Counted from the first letter of the stretch, positions 1 to 8,290 are shown. The stretch is DNA of 12,345 nt from Asterionellopsis glacialis (GCA_014885115.2 WKLE02002311.1:9642-21986); one strand, 5' to 3'. The notes: generated from the letters alone by a model not told the origin. Made by a program: numbers and translations.

Positions 1-228
1 GGTCCTACTCGACGGAGAGTGCTGGATGCTTTTTCTATCAAATTTAGTGGATACCAATGGGAGTTACGGTATTGGAATAAAATATCATGTGTACATGTTC
101 GACAATATGTATTATACTTCATGTAAACTTACTTTGATTTTTTTTAATACGATCCACGACCCAAGAACCCTCCACATCCATTACACGATCGATCTGACAA
201 ACAGAGAACTTGACTCGAGCCTTTTTTC

Positions 229-1383
229 ATGTCGCACAAACTAAACTGCGTATACAAAAACGCAGCCCACACAACTTTGCCAAACAATACAAGAATCTTT
301 CTAGTTCCTCTAGAGAGAGCGAGCGAGAGAGATAAAAACAGAGAGTTCATATTTTCAACAAGTACACGTCGTACAATCATTACACCCAGTAAGGAAAAAG
401 AAAACAGCATGCGTCCTCCTCATCAAGATATTCAACATTGGAAAACTATAGCAGATGATTTACAAAATGAAAAACAAAATCAAGAAGAATCATCACATGC
501 AAAAAAGCTTTACCGCGGTATTTCATTGAATGTTTTTGGACGTTCCAAAAGTACCATGTTGCTGTCTTCAAGTAGTACGAATAATAATAAGAATGGTCAT
601 TCGCCTTTCAAACAAAAGAGAAGAAGAAGACTCCTGGGGAATAGTTCTATTGTATCTACCACAAGTACGGAAAGTACGTTGAGTCGTAATCCGTTTGATT
701 CTCAAAATGTTGAAATCAGTGAAACATTATCCTCCTCCTCTGCCGTGGCACTTTCATTATCCCAACCACGTACAACACAAGATGATTCATCAGGTATCGA
801 TGGAACACAACAAAATCTACTACTAAAGAAAAAGAAGAACACACGTAGTTTTTTTGTCAAGTCTTTTCGAAAACAACAACAACAACAAGAGCAAAGAAAC
901 AACAGCAAGAAGAATAAGAATGATGATGATGATGATGATATCATGAAGGAGGATATCATTTTTGGTACTGACAACAAGGACAGCAGCAAGGGAAAATTGC
1001 GTCCACGAAAGAAGGATCACTCGAAACTCATTGTAGATCAAAATGTTGCCTTGCCAAAACCTAAATTTTCCTACATGGCAACAGATCAAATTAATAAAAA
1101 GGATACTACGACGACGATGAATCATAAGAAGAATACTCCTCCGCATCGAAGCAGTAGTATACAGGGGAATACAACCTCCAAAGGTGTGGTGGTGGTCAAG
1201 GTGACCAAGGAGATGATTCCAGGAACAAGACTGGATGTGACTGTACCGGAAGGGACGCATACCATCCCCGCAATTATTCCAGAGAATGTACAAGAATTCA
1301 ATGTCTATTATACCAAACAACAATCACCATATGTGGTCAAGACTGTTTCCATATTACGACCAGGAAAATATGGTGAAGCCTAA
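229..1383 (+). CDS. Hypothetical low-complexity protein with short ordered C-terminus
   Basis: I do not recognise a family. The open frame gives 384 residues. Most of it looks disordered: Ser/Thr/Asn-rich stretches, a basic KQKRRRR run at residues 128-134 that resembles a nuclear localisation signal, a five-Gln run near 216-220 and six Asp at 232-237. Only residues about 319-378 look folded: a VVVVKV strand, then PGTRLDVTVPEG at 331-342, which resembles the P-G-x(4)-V-x-V-P-x-G pattern of small beta-rich repeats in stramenopile proteins (inference). No membrane segment or signal peptide is seen. The start is undecided. I give the longest frame, but Met61 (position 409, context AACAGCATGCG) is equally good, and the AG-rich tract at 312-332 before it looks like untranslated leader. 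Starting at 409 gives 324 residues. No intron is needed. It is a probable real gene with unknown function. Confidence 0.6.
   Translation: MSHKLNCVYKNAAHTTLPNNTRIFLVPLERASERDKNREFIFSTSTRRTIITPSKEKENSMRPPHQDIQHWKTIADDLQNEKQNQEESSHAKKLYRGISLNVFGRSKSTMLLSSSSTNNNKNGHSPFKQKRRRRLLGNSSIVSTTSTESTLSRNPFDSQNVEISETLSSSSAVALSLSQPRTTQDDSSGIDGTQQNLLLKKKKNTRSFFVKSFRKQQQQQEQRNNSKKNKNDDDDDDIMKEDIIFGTDNKDSSKGKLRPRKKDHSKLIVDQNVALPKPKFSYMATDQINKKDTTTTMNHKKNTPPHRSSSIQGNTTSKGVVVVKVTKEMIPGTRLDVTVPEGTHTIPAIIPENVQEFNVYYTKQQSPYVVKTVSILRPGKYGEA
312..332. repeat. GA-rich simple repeat
   Basis: This is an AGAG/GCGAGC purine tract of about 21 bases. It lies between the two candidate start codons of the first gene (229 and 409) and looks more like leader sequence than coding sequence, which slightly favours the downstream start. 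Confidence 0.6.
921..940. repeat. GAT trinucleotide repeat inside coding sequence
   Basis: A short (GAT)n run encodes the poly-Asp stretch, residues 232-237 of the first protein. A CAA-type run encoding poly-Gln lies about 40 bases upstream. Both are slippage-prone and probably vary in length between alleles. Confidence 0.6.
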
Positions 1384-1545
1384 AAGGAATAGAAAGAAAG
1401 AATGAATGAAAAAGAAAAGAGACGAGCACGACGAAGGAACAAAGAAAGATACGCATAAATGTATAGTTATTGTTATTTATATACCACACACACATATATA
1501 AAAGGTGGATGCCTTGTTTACCATTTGATAACACATAATTTCAAA

Positions 1546-1900
1546 AGTTTTGGAATCGTGGGCCCTCACGAGTTTGTTCACAAATGATAAAGATCGTGCT
1601 ACCTCGACAGCACGATCCAAATTAGAAGCAATATCAATTTCTTCGTTTTCAAGTGGTTGTAAGTTTTGTAATTGTAATACAAAATCACGACGTTTCATCA
1701 AAGCCTTGACTAAATCTTCATTGTCCAAGGCAACCGTGCAACACACAGCATGACCAAATTGAGAAAAGAATTCTTTCCATTCATCCGCATCATGTGCATC
1801 CTTGGGTGGATTCGTCACTTCAATAGTGTAATCCGAAGGGGTTTGTTCATTTTCATCAAAATCAATTTCCTTACGTTTGGTCTAGTGGCGCCGTAACACT
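1546..1900 (-). pseudogene. Inverted partial copy of the OSCA/TMEM63-like gene (cytosolic domain)
   Basis: Read on the minus strand from about 1880 down to 1560, this matches 9597-9920 of the channel-like gene. I count about 19 mismatches over about 320 bases, so about 94% identity, with no gap in that stretch. It covers residues about 275-377 of the intact protein, from KRKEIDFDENEQ just after the second membrane segment to VEVA/LSFV. Just upstream, TTACGG is followed by a 3-base insertion and then TAG where the intact gene has TGG (Trp272), so the frame is broken. Further upstream similarity is limited to AGTGTTACGG, and beyond VNKLV the protein diverges. Several differences are synonymous (GAT/GAC, GCG/GCA, GAA/GAG), as expected of a copy that stayed under selection for a time or was copied from a diverged paralogue. 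A 113-residue open frame starting at Met (1818-1477) remains, but there is no membrane part or visible start signal. Confidence 0.82.
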
Positions 1901-2174
1901 GCGATTTGTTCTTCTAATCCTATTTTTTTCCGGACGAAAAACAAGATTGTGTTCTTTATATTCAAGGTTCTTAACATACATGGAGAAAACACCCTGTTGA
2001 TGAAAAACAAAATTACAATTCCTAATTTTTATTAAATTTATCTTTATCGTTTCAAAAAGCTTGCTCCCGCTTTCGCTCATGGGTGATGTCATTCTTCTCC
2101 GTTTTCGTGTACTAAAAACTTCTCTTCAGAACAATATGTACTAGAACTATCTGTGCTCGGAATTTCTTTGTTCA
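1901..2174. other. Non-coding spacer between pseudogene and sulfotransferase-like gene
   Basis: A 73-codon minus-strand open frame (2092-1871) crosses into the pseudogene in another reading frame. It has no recognisable domain, and I treat it as chance. Nothing else is supported. The interval includes the 3' flank of the minus-strand sulfotransferase-like gene. Confidence 0.5.
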
Positions 2175-3605
2175 CTAAACAGCTGTCGTCGTCGACGACA
2201 ATGTCGTATCATCCTCATTGTTGTTGTTACCCGCATCTACTCCTCCACCACCAGGTGTACCACCCCCTTGAGAATTCATCCTTGCCTTTTCAGTTTGAAC
2301 TTCTTTGATGTATTCATTCAATAAACCAACTAAATCTTGTGCTGTGGGATGGTTGGTCCATTTTGTATCTTCTTGACCACTATATTTATTGCGCAATCGT
2401 ACCAGCTCTTGTTCCATGATATTCATTTGATCCAAGGTGAAGGTATACATGTCACGTGAAGGTCCCCCCTTACGATTGGCATTGATACGTTTACCGCCCT
2501 TACCATTCATAATAATTTGAGTCCATACACATTGTCGTGCTTGTTTACTGCTTAATATATGATCATCTACACCACTTCTGCCCTGCAAGACGGAGACAAT
2601 TTTTTCTAATTCTTGTGGTCCTGTTGATGGATGGGTCATGCGTTCATAGCTGACAATAGCTACAGCATGACAATCATCCATATCTTCTAATGCACAATGA
2701 TGATCATAGGTCGGACCAACACCTGGATATAACAAATCATGATTATCTGTATATTGACGTTGTAACCCACCTTCCATCCAAAAATCAATAAACCAACTCC
2801 ACATGTGTATTTCTTCGTGAAATCTGGCATCGCGCCATGCAATCCATTCATGCAAGGGTGTACGGGTACTGTACACATGTTCTTGACGTTCGTAGGCATC
2901 TTGCCATGTTTTGGCATAGTCAATTTCATGTAAGACTGTAGCATAGCTCGGCAATGCCCAACGTGGATTACGAACGACGAGTAGTATTTGATTCATTCTG
3001 TTTTGCCATGACCATATACCCTCATGATGTGGATACGATGATTTCATATAGGCAACGTGATCGTGATTACCACTTAAATTGTAATCATCACCTGTAATTA
3101 ATCCTGTAATGGCTTCCATTTGCGTAAAGGTAACGCGTTTCCCTGATCCAGGATATCCTGCAATTAAGGTTGAAAATAAATCAACGTCACGATCCGCCGG
3201 TACAGCGGCTGTGACTTTACATTGACCATTCCCTAAATCAATCGACATGGATCGACCCTTGTCGCGTTGTTTCATGTAATAGTGTGCTTCAATCATTTCC
3301 AAGGCGCTATCTAAATTCATTTGTTTTACCAAGGATAAACCACGACGTTCTGCTAGCAGTGCTTCTTCATCTTGTTGTTGTTGTTGTAGACGAGAATCAT
3401 AATGTAAATGAATTCCAACAAGAACTCCGATAGTACAGAGTACTAATCCTTTCTTCATTGCGGAGGAGGAGGAGGAGGAAGAGGAGGAAGACATTAATTT
3501 GGTGCATATATTGGTGGTTGTTATCCACAAGGATGATATTATTGTTCTGGATGAAGTTTGGTGAAGATTGTGTTTCTCCTCATTGAAAGGAAGAGAAGAA
3601 TTCAT
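2175..3605 (-). CDS. Sulfotransferase-like type II membrane protein
   Basis: A 476-residue protein of the P-loop sulfotransferase fold, expected to move sulfate from PAPS to a glycan or protein in the Golgi lumen (family knowledge; substrate unknown). Residues 52-67 form a single hydrophobic anchor after a Lys-Lys pair, with a short N-terminal tail, consistent with type II topology. The candidate 5'-phosphosulfate loop is AGYPGSGKRVTF (149-160), followed by TGLITGDDY, like the TGxxTG that follows the loop in WSCD-type sulfotransferases. The candidate 3'-phosphate motif is LLVVRNPRWALPSYA (208-222). TPLHEWIAWRDARF (249-262) is shared with the neighbour at 5001-7229. The C-terminus (about 446-476) is Gly/Asn/Thr-rich and probably disordered. 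Met38 (3494) and Met50 (3458) are alternative starts; Met50 begins directly at the anchor. I keep the longest frame, since a Ser run lies between Met38 and Met50 and homologues would be needed to decide. No intron is apparent. Confidence 0.8.
   Translation of the reverse strand: MNSSLPFNEEKHNLHQTSSRTIISSLWITTTNICTKLMSSSSSSSSSSAMKKGLVLCTIGVLVGIHLHYDSRLQQQQQDEEALLAERRGLSLVKQMNLDSALEMIEAHYYMKQRDKGRSMSIDLGNGQCKVTAAVPADRDVDLFSTLIAGYPGSGKRVTFTQMEAITGLITGDDYNLSGNHDHVAYMKSSYPHHEGIWSWQNRMNQILLVVRNPRWALPSYATVLHEIDYAKTWQDAYERQEHVYSTRTPLHEWIAWRDARFHEEIHMWSWFIDFWMEGGLQRQYTDNHDLLYPGVGPTYDHHCALEDMDDCHAVAIVSYERMTHPSTGPQELEKIVSVLQGRSGVDDHILSSKQARQCVWTQIIMNGKGGKRINANRKGGPSRDMYTFTLDQMNIMEQELVRLRNKYSGQEDTKWTNHPTAQDLVGLLNEYIKEVQTEKARMNSQGGGTPGGGGVDAGNNNNEDDTTLSSTTTAV
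3462..3490. repeat. GGA/TCC trinucleotide repeat encoding poly-Ser
   Basis: A GGA/GAA tract on the plus strand reads as about ten consecutive Ser codons (residues 39-48) on the minus strand, directly before the membrane anchor. Its position between alternative start codons suggests it may lie partly in the leader in some transcripts. Confidence 0.65.
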
Positions 3606-5000
3606 GTTTTATTAAAGATGGGAGCTGTAAAGAGGATCGACGAAACTTGTACTATGTGATTCTTCTTTTTCTCTTTCTGATCTATTTATAATAATGATAT
3701 CTATGTCTAGACCTCTTTTGACTATCAATATCGTTGGAAAAGAGCTGTTCTTTGCCTTGTGGTTGTTGTTGTTTATGGTTGATTTGCCTCTAGAGATTAA
3801 ATAACAGTCAGAGATAGTAGTTGCATGAAATATCCCTTTAAGAGTGAATTGAAAAACAGCCTATCGTATTGGGGACCCTTGTACGATTTCAAAAAGGAGG
3901 AAGAGTGATACCAGGTACGTACAGGTTGTCAGTTCAATTATTGCCATTTTTGGCATTATGCCATTTTCTGTATGCCATGTGAGTCTTTGAAGACCATATT
4001 GTTTGTAATGCATACAAAATACTCTACATTTTCCATATCATAGGAATTTTTCGGTTTAAATCAAAGACTCATCCTGTAAGACATTCATGGAAATGGAGTC
4101 ATGTGAAGTCTTTTAGGTTTTAACCTTAACTCGAGCCATTTAGATCGTCATTGGAACCAAATGTCTAATCGTTGACGTCATGCTTGTTTAACCCTATGCC
4201 AGCCTCTTGCAGAGTCAGGTCATTTGGAAAGACCATGAATCCAGGAGCAACATCGAACATACCCGAACCAGGTAGAGAAATATACCTGTACATTCGTACT
4301 GTTGCTCGGTATGACTCAAACTGTCTAAGTTTCGGGACCCGTACCAGGTAGTGGTTTTGGGCATGGTTTTTGTGTAGAGTGATCGCTTTGATAGACATGT
4401 AAGTAACTAAATTAGAAGACTAACTACTTGGGGAAAAGTCTTTGAAAGAATCGGAATCTGTGCTGCGGGAGACATTTACACCACCTCCATAGCAAAAACT
4501 GTACCATAACGCAGCTAGCAAAACAAGACACGCAGACACACACCTCTGTTGCTCTTGTTGCTGTGCCTCTATTGTCACTCCTTTATTTTGCAAAAAGACA
4601 ACTATCTTTGGCTGCAATTCAGTCGACCATCGAAACAAAGACAAGAACAGAGAAAGCGCGAGTGACAAGAGAGAGTCATCTGGATGAATATAGTTTCCAG
4701 AGAGGAGTTTTGAACAAAAAAGATATCAAGAGTTGAAAAAAAAGTCTTTCTCCTTGCGCAAGTTTCATACAAGTCTTTGGAGGTAGACAGGTCCCCCCCC
4801 AAAAAAAAGACGAACCAAAAGACGATTCTATTACCCCCGTTGTTTCCAGATATTCTTTCAAGGCAGTAACTTCATACCATTTTTTAAAGGGAAAAAGACC
4901 AAACTGAACAGTAGAAGCAGCAGTAGTAGTCATATCAACAGACAGTCCAGTCACAACCAACATTATACTCTAACAGTAAAAGAAATATACCTACAAAATA
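3606..5000. promoter_or_regulatory. Shared divergent upstream region of two sulfotransferase-like genes
   Basis: A 1.4 kb spacer between two head-to-head genes, so it should hold both promoters (inference). It contains six copies of AGTCTTT (plus strand at 3982, 4107, 4437, 4743 and 4772; minus strand at 4063-4069). Two of them form a perfect 10-base inverted repeat, GAGTCTTTGA at 3981-3990 and its complement at 4061-4070. ACCAGGTA occurs at 3910, 4267 and 4343. There is a small hairpin TGCCA-TTTT-TGGCA at 3942-3955 and a C8A8 junction at 4793-4808. Several minus-strand open frames of 66-95 codons (4165-4398, 4420-4668, 4602-4802, 4676-4963) have no recognisable domain and are probably chance. 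Confidence 0.5.
3981..4070. repeat. Perfect 10-base inverted repeat, widely spaced
   Basis: GAGTCTTTGA at 3981-3990 is exactly complementary to TCAAAGACTC at 4061-4070, with 70 bases between. The spacing suits a paired protein-binding site better than a simple hairpin. A related AGTCTTTGAA lies at 4437-4446 and AGTCTTTGG at 4772-4780. Confidence 0.5.
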
Positions 5001-7229
5001 ATGGCCATTACCAAAGAAGTTAAAAAAGCACGACGCGAACTCCGCAAGGCAAAACAGGACTACAAGAATCGGTCTGTATCGTCTTCGGATTCCTTATCAT
5101 CACGTGGTGATCCCGATGGATGTGCAACCTTTGTATTTCGAAGAGTTGTTAATGCAACTACCTACAGTGATGGTGGTGGTGGTGTCAAGAATAGCATCAC
5201 AATGAAACGTGGTTCAAGTCATTTAGGGTTTTTAGTCCTTTTGGCTTGTTTAACATTTGTGAAACCACCCGTGGGTAAATTAACAAATTGGTTCTTATTC
5301 AATGATCGATCCTTGCAATACGATGACGTACCACCATGTTTAATGGGTGGTCCGGATGATGAGGAACAACGTACCATTATACCCAAAGCTGTACCACCTA
5401 CCTTTATAGCATCGTATCCTGGATCAGGTGCTAAATTAACATGGAATATGATTCGTACCATTACAGGGATATATACAGGAGATGACTTTGATCATGATGG
5501 ACTCGTCCAAGCTGGACAGGTTGTGTCCATTAAAACACACTATCCTGCACACGGATCACCACAAGAGAATGAAGCATTTCAAAAATTGCCACACGATTCC
5601 ATCGATAATGCGGTGTTATTATTACGTAATCCATTATCCGCATTGCCCAGTCATCACAATTACATTTATGAAATGAAATATCATTTAAGGTCCCATTCGA
5701 CCAAGGCACCTGCACGTGAATGGATTAAATGGCGCGATGTGGCCTTTGATATCGAATTAAAGAAATGGATCAACCACACACAGTATTGGCTGGACAATTA
5801 CAATCGTCCCAACAAGCGATTGTTACTCTTGCCCTTTGAAGAACTAATTGATGACGCGGAAGGACCCTACCAATTGCGTCGATTAGGTGATTTCTTGGCG
5901 ACTGTACATCCTGATATAAGACAACGAATGATCCCACCTACCAAGATCACCTGCGTGTGGAATCATTTTGTGAATAATCAAATACCAGGTGAATCACCTA
6001 TACTACGTGGACGTGCCGCAGCCTTATTTTATGCTGGATCTACAGCTGCCTTGGTAGAACAAGAGGGAGGAAATAGAGCAGAGTTCGGAGAAAACAACGA
6101 GGTAGAGTATACGTATACACCACATCAATTGGAAACCATGTTCCAATCCCTGCGTGAGTTAAAGGAATCCCAAGAATCTACATTTCCTGAAATTTCTGTA
6201 TTGTTACAAAAATATATGGAACAAGTATTCCAAGCCAAGTCCGATGCTGAAAGTAAAATAGCTGAAATGGATGAATTTGAAGCACCGCATGGTGAACCAT
6301 GGGCCCTCCCATGGGCGCAAGAATTAATTGCAAGTCATGAATTATATTCCAAATTGATAAACGTGGATGAAGATTTGCCGTTTGTAGATGGTAAAGATCA
6401 AGTACCCTTCTATTGGTATTTGACACGTAGTGGTGGTAAGGCAATGGAACATTGGTTCCGTTGCTTAGGCCGTGTCACGCCTGTCTTCAAGCGTACACCT
6501 GGGTGTAATACAGATGAAGAAGTAGAAGATGGTGGTGGTAAAACAGGATTACACCCATGTCATGTGAAAGACCGTGATTGGATTAATGCTGATACCTCCA
6601 CATCCTCAGGTATACACCGTGCGAAGCGTTATGATATCATTGGACAACACTTTGATAACTTTGTATTACAATCACCATTGTTCCATGATGCCATGACCTT
6701 GTTTGATCCACCCCACCGAGGACGACTCTTTGTATTGATACGTGATCCAGTAGCACGTGCGATATCCAAGTTTTATCCTGAATATTACAAACATGGACAA
6801 AATATGACCATGTTGGATTATGCGGAATCCGATTTAGTGGATTCGAATTACTACACACGTAAACTTGTCAACAAACGTGAAGGTGAAGAATTATCACCAA
6901 ATCACTTGGTACTGGCAAAAGAAATTCTACGCAAGAAAACATTAGTGTTACTAACAAGTCAAATGGAAGAATCAGCTGATAGGATGGCCAAGTACTTTGG
7001 TTGGTATGCCAAGGAGGAAGGTTTAATCCCCAAACAACAAGAATGCTTGCAACGTTATGCTGTAGAAGAACCATTAAATCCATTGAATCCATACACACAA
7101 AAGAACTTCCAAACACCACAACGGGGTGATCCTGTATGGAAAGCAATTGCATCACGAAATTTATATGATTTAGAATTGTATGAATTTGCACAACAAGTAT
7201 TTCAACAACAAGGAGTATTAGCATGGTGA
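5001..7229 (+). CDS. Two-domain (tandem) sulfotransferase-like type II membrane protein
   Basis: A 742-residue protein in one uninterrupted frame; the start has a good context (AAAATAATGGCC). Residues 1-70 are basic and Ser/Gly-rich, and 74-90 form one hydrophobic anchor, so type II Golgi topology is likely. Domain 1 (about 133-410) is homologous to the neighbour at 2175-3605: SYPGSGAKLTW at 138-148 (candidate 5'-phosphosulfate loop), TGIYTGDDF at 155-163, LLLRNPLSALPS at 206-217 (candidate 3'-phosphate motif) and AREWIKWRD at 238-246. Domain 2 (about 465-742) is of another type, nearer the Sulfotransfer_2/HS2ST-like group: FYWYLTRSGGKAMEHWFRCLG at 470-490 and FVLIRDPVARAISKFY at 577-592, followed by a YYTRKL segment and a C-terminal helix with AKYFGW. 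N-glycosylation sequons occur at 258 and 601. Expected role: PAPS-dependent sulfation of glycans in the Golgi, substrate unknown. One domain may be catalytically weak, and the sequence alone cannot say which. Confidence 0.82.
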   Translation: MAITKEVKKARRELRKAKQDYKNRSVSSSDSLSSRGDPDGCATFVFRRVVNATTYSDGGGGVKNSITMKRGSSHLGFLVLLACLTFVKPPVGKLTNWFLFNDRSLQYDDVPPCLMGGPDDEEQRTIIPKAVPPTFIASYPGSGAKLTWNMIRTITGIYTGDDFDHDGLVQAGQVVSIKTHYPAHGSPQENEAFQKLPHDSIDNAVLLLRNPLSALPSHHNYIYEMKYHLRSHSTKAPAREWIKWRDVAFDIELKKWINHTQYWLDNYNRPNKRLLLLPFEELIDDAEGPYQLRRLGDFLATVHPDIRQRMIPPTKITCVWNHFVNNQIPGESPILRGRAAALFYAGSTAALVEQEGGNRAEFGENNEVEYTYTPHQLETMFQSLRELKESQESTFPEISVLLQKYMEQVFQAKSDAESKIAEMDEFEAPHGEPWALPWAQELIASHELYSKLINVDEDLPFVDGKDQVPFYWYLTRSGGKAMEHWFRCLGRVTPVFKRTPGCNTDEEVEDGGGKTGLHPCHVKDRDWINADTSTSSGIHRAKRYDIIGQHFDNFVLQSPLFHDAMTLFDPPHRGRLFVLIRDPVARAISKFYPEYYKHGQNMTMLDYAESDLVDSNYYTRKLVNKREGEELSPNHLVLAKEILRKKTLVLLTSQMEESADRMAKYFGWYAKEEGLIPKQQECLQRYAVEEPLNPLNPYTQKNFQTPQRGDPVWKAIASRNLYDLELYEFAQQVFQQQGVLAW

Positions 7230-7842
7230 AGCCTAACATTTAAAAAAATAGTATTTACATATCATTATATTTTATATATCAAGATGAAAGATTCAACACA
7301 AAGCCATATATATACATATATCAAAGGTAGAGACCATCAACAGTAAGATTGAGGTTAGGATGACAACGAATGCGTCCGAGAGCTCCATTTCGAAAAGGAT
7401 GATCAATCCAAACAGGTAGTAGTATTAATATTATACATATAGTCCAAAGTTTTAGAGAGAAACCTCACAAACTCATCATGTTTCAGCTTGAAATCGAAAC
7501 GCTTCACTGTCATTTCACGCTCCATGAGATTCGAGTTTACTAGAATTCTTGAAAGTACTGTCTGCATCGAGGTAACTCAGTTCATGCGTACCACAACCAT
7601 CAGGAAGTCACAACGAGAAAAACAACTTTGACGTACTGAATACATTTTTGAAAAAATGATTCCGCTGTGATACGCCAGACACAGTACAGTATATTTGCAG
7701 GACGGTTCTGATGCAACTGATCCAGAAAAGAAAAGAGAGAGAGAGAGCAATAAATTAGTTGACTACTGTCTGTCTGTATCTCTGGTGACCCATGACATGT
7801 GTTTTACATTTACAGTAACGCTGTAGCAATGTCTACCCCTTC

Positions 7843-7854
7843 ATCATGCATGAT
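7843..7854. repeat. 12-base perfect palindrome ATCATGCATGAT
   Basis: Self-complementary around a central ATGCAT. It lies in the spacer, 15 bases before a perfect tandem duplication of GTCGCAGT (7869-7876 and 7877-7884). It could be a dimeric transcription-factor site, but a single occurrence is weak evidence. Confidence 0.4.
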
Positions 7855-8007
7855 TATCCACAATGATCGTCGCAGTGTCGCAGTCGAAACATTCAAATGC
7901 TTTCATCATCATCTGTCCTCCTCTCTAGAGTGACTAAAGTATTCATCACATCTCTTCTATCGTGTGTTGCTGAGCGAGCGAAAAAAAAAAGGATTTTCTC
8001 GACCTCG

Positions 8008-8082
8008 GTACAAACAGTCCTTTGTACAGGTATTTAAATACTAGGTACTATTCCAAACAAAATGCAGTACAGTACCTGGTAT
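8008..8082. repeat. Cluster of three short inverted repeats
   Basis: GTACAAA (8008-8014) pairs with TTTGTAC (8021-8027) across a 6-base loop. GTATTTAAATAC at 8030-8041 is a perfect 12-base palindrome and contains a TATA-like core. AGGTACT (8043-8049) pairs with AGTACCT (8071-8077). All three fall within 75 bases, and GTACCTGGTAT at 8072-8082 is the exact complement of 3908-3918. The function is unknown: it could be regulatory or a remnant of a small mobile element. Confidence 0.5.
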
Positions 8083-8290
8083 ATAGGATTATGTATTTTT
8101 TTACTCCTATTAATTTTTACTATATTATTTTCTCTAAACAAGACAGATCCCTTCGAGGAGTATAGTTTCCGGATTATTTCCGTTGGGATAGTAAACAATA
8201 ATTAGGCCCACCCCAAACATCTATGATCCAAAAATAGAAAGGAGAACCCGCCGCGGCTTGCTATGTGTGATGCGCCTTTTTGTAGTTCTG

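Noticed and set aside
702..1323. Two long minus-strand open frames (702-989 and 823-1323) opposite the first gene
   Set aside because: They are antisense reflections of poly-Asp, poly-Gln and Lys-rich codons (giving poly-Ile/Leu/Phe), with no domain and no independent start signal.
1495..1504. TATATAAAAG resembling a TATA box on the plus strand
   Set aside because: It faces into the inverted pseudogene fragment with no plus-strand gene behind it, and follows a CACACATATATA microsatellite; probably chance.
1871..2092. 73-codon minus-strand frame next to the pseudogene
   Set aside because: It lies in a different frame from the pseudogene, has no similarity to the channel-like protein and no domain.
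4165..4963. Minus-strand open frames of 66-95 codons in the divergent spacer
   Set aside because: They overlap one another in different frames, lack recognisable motifs and sit where both promoters are expected.
5482..7239. Open frames on both strands inside the two-domain sulfotransferase gene
   Set aside because: They are shadows of the long coding frame, which alone carries recognisable motifs.
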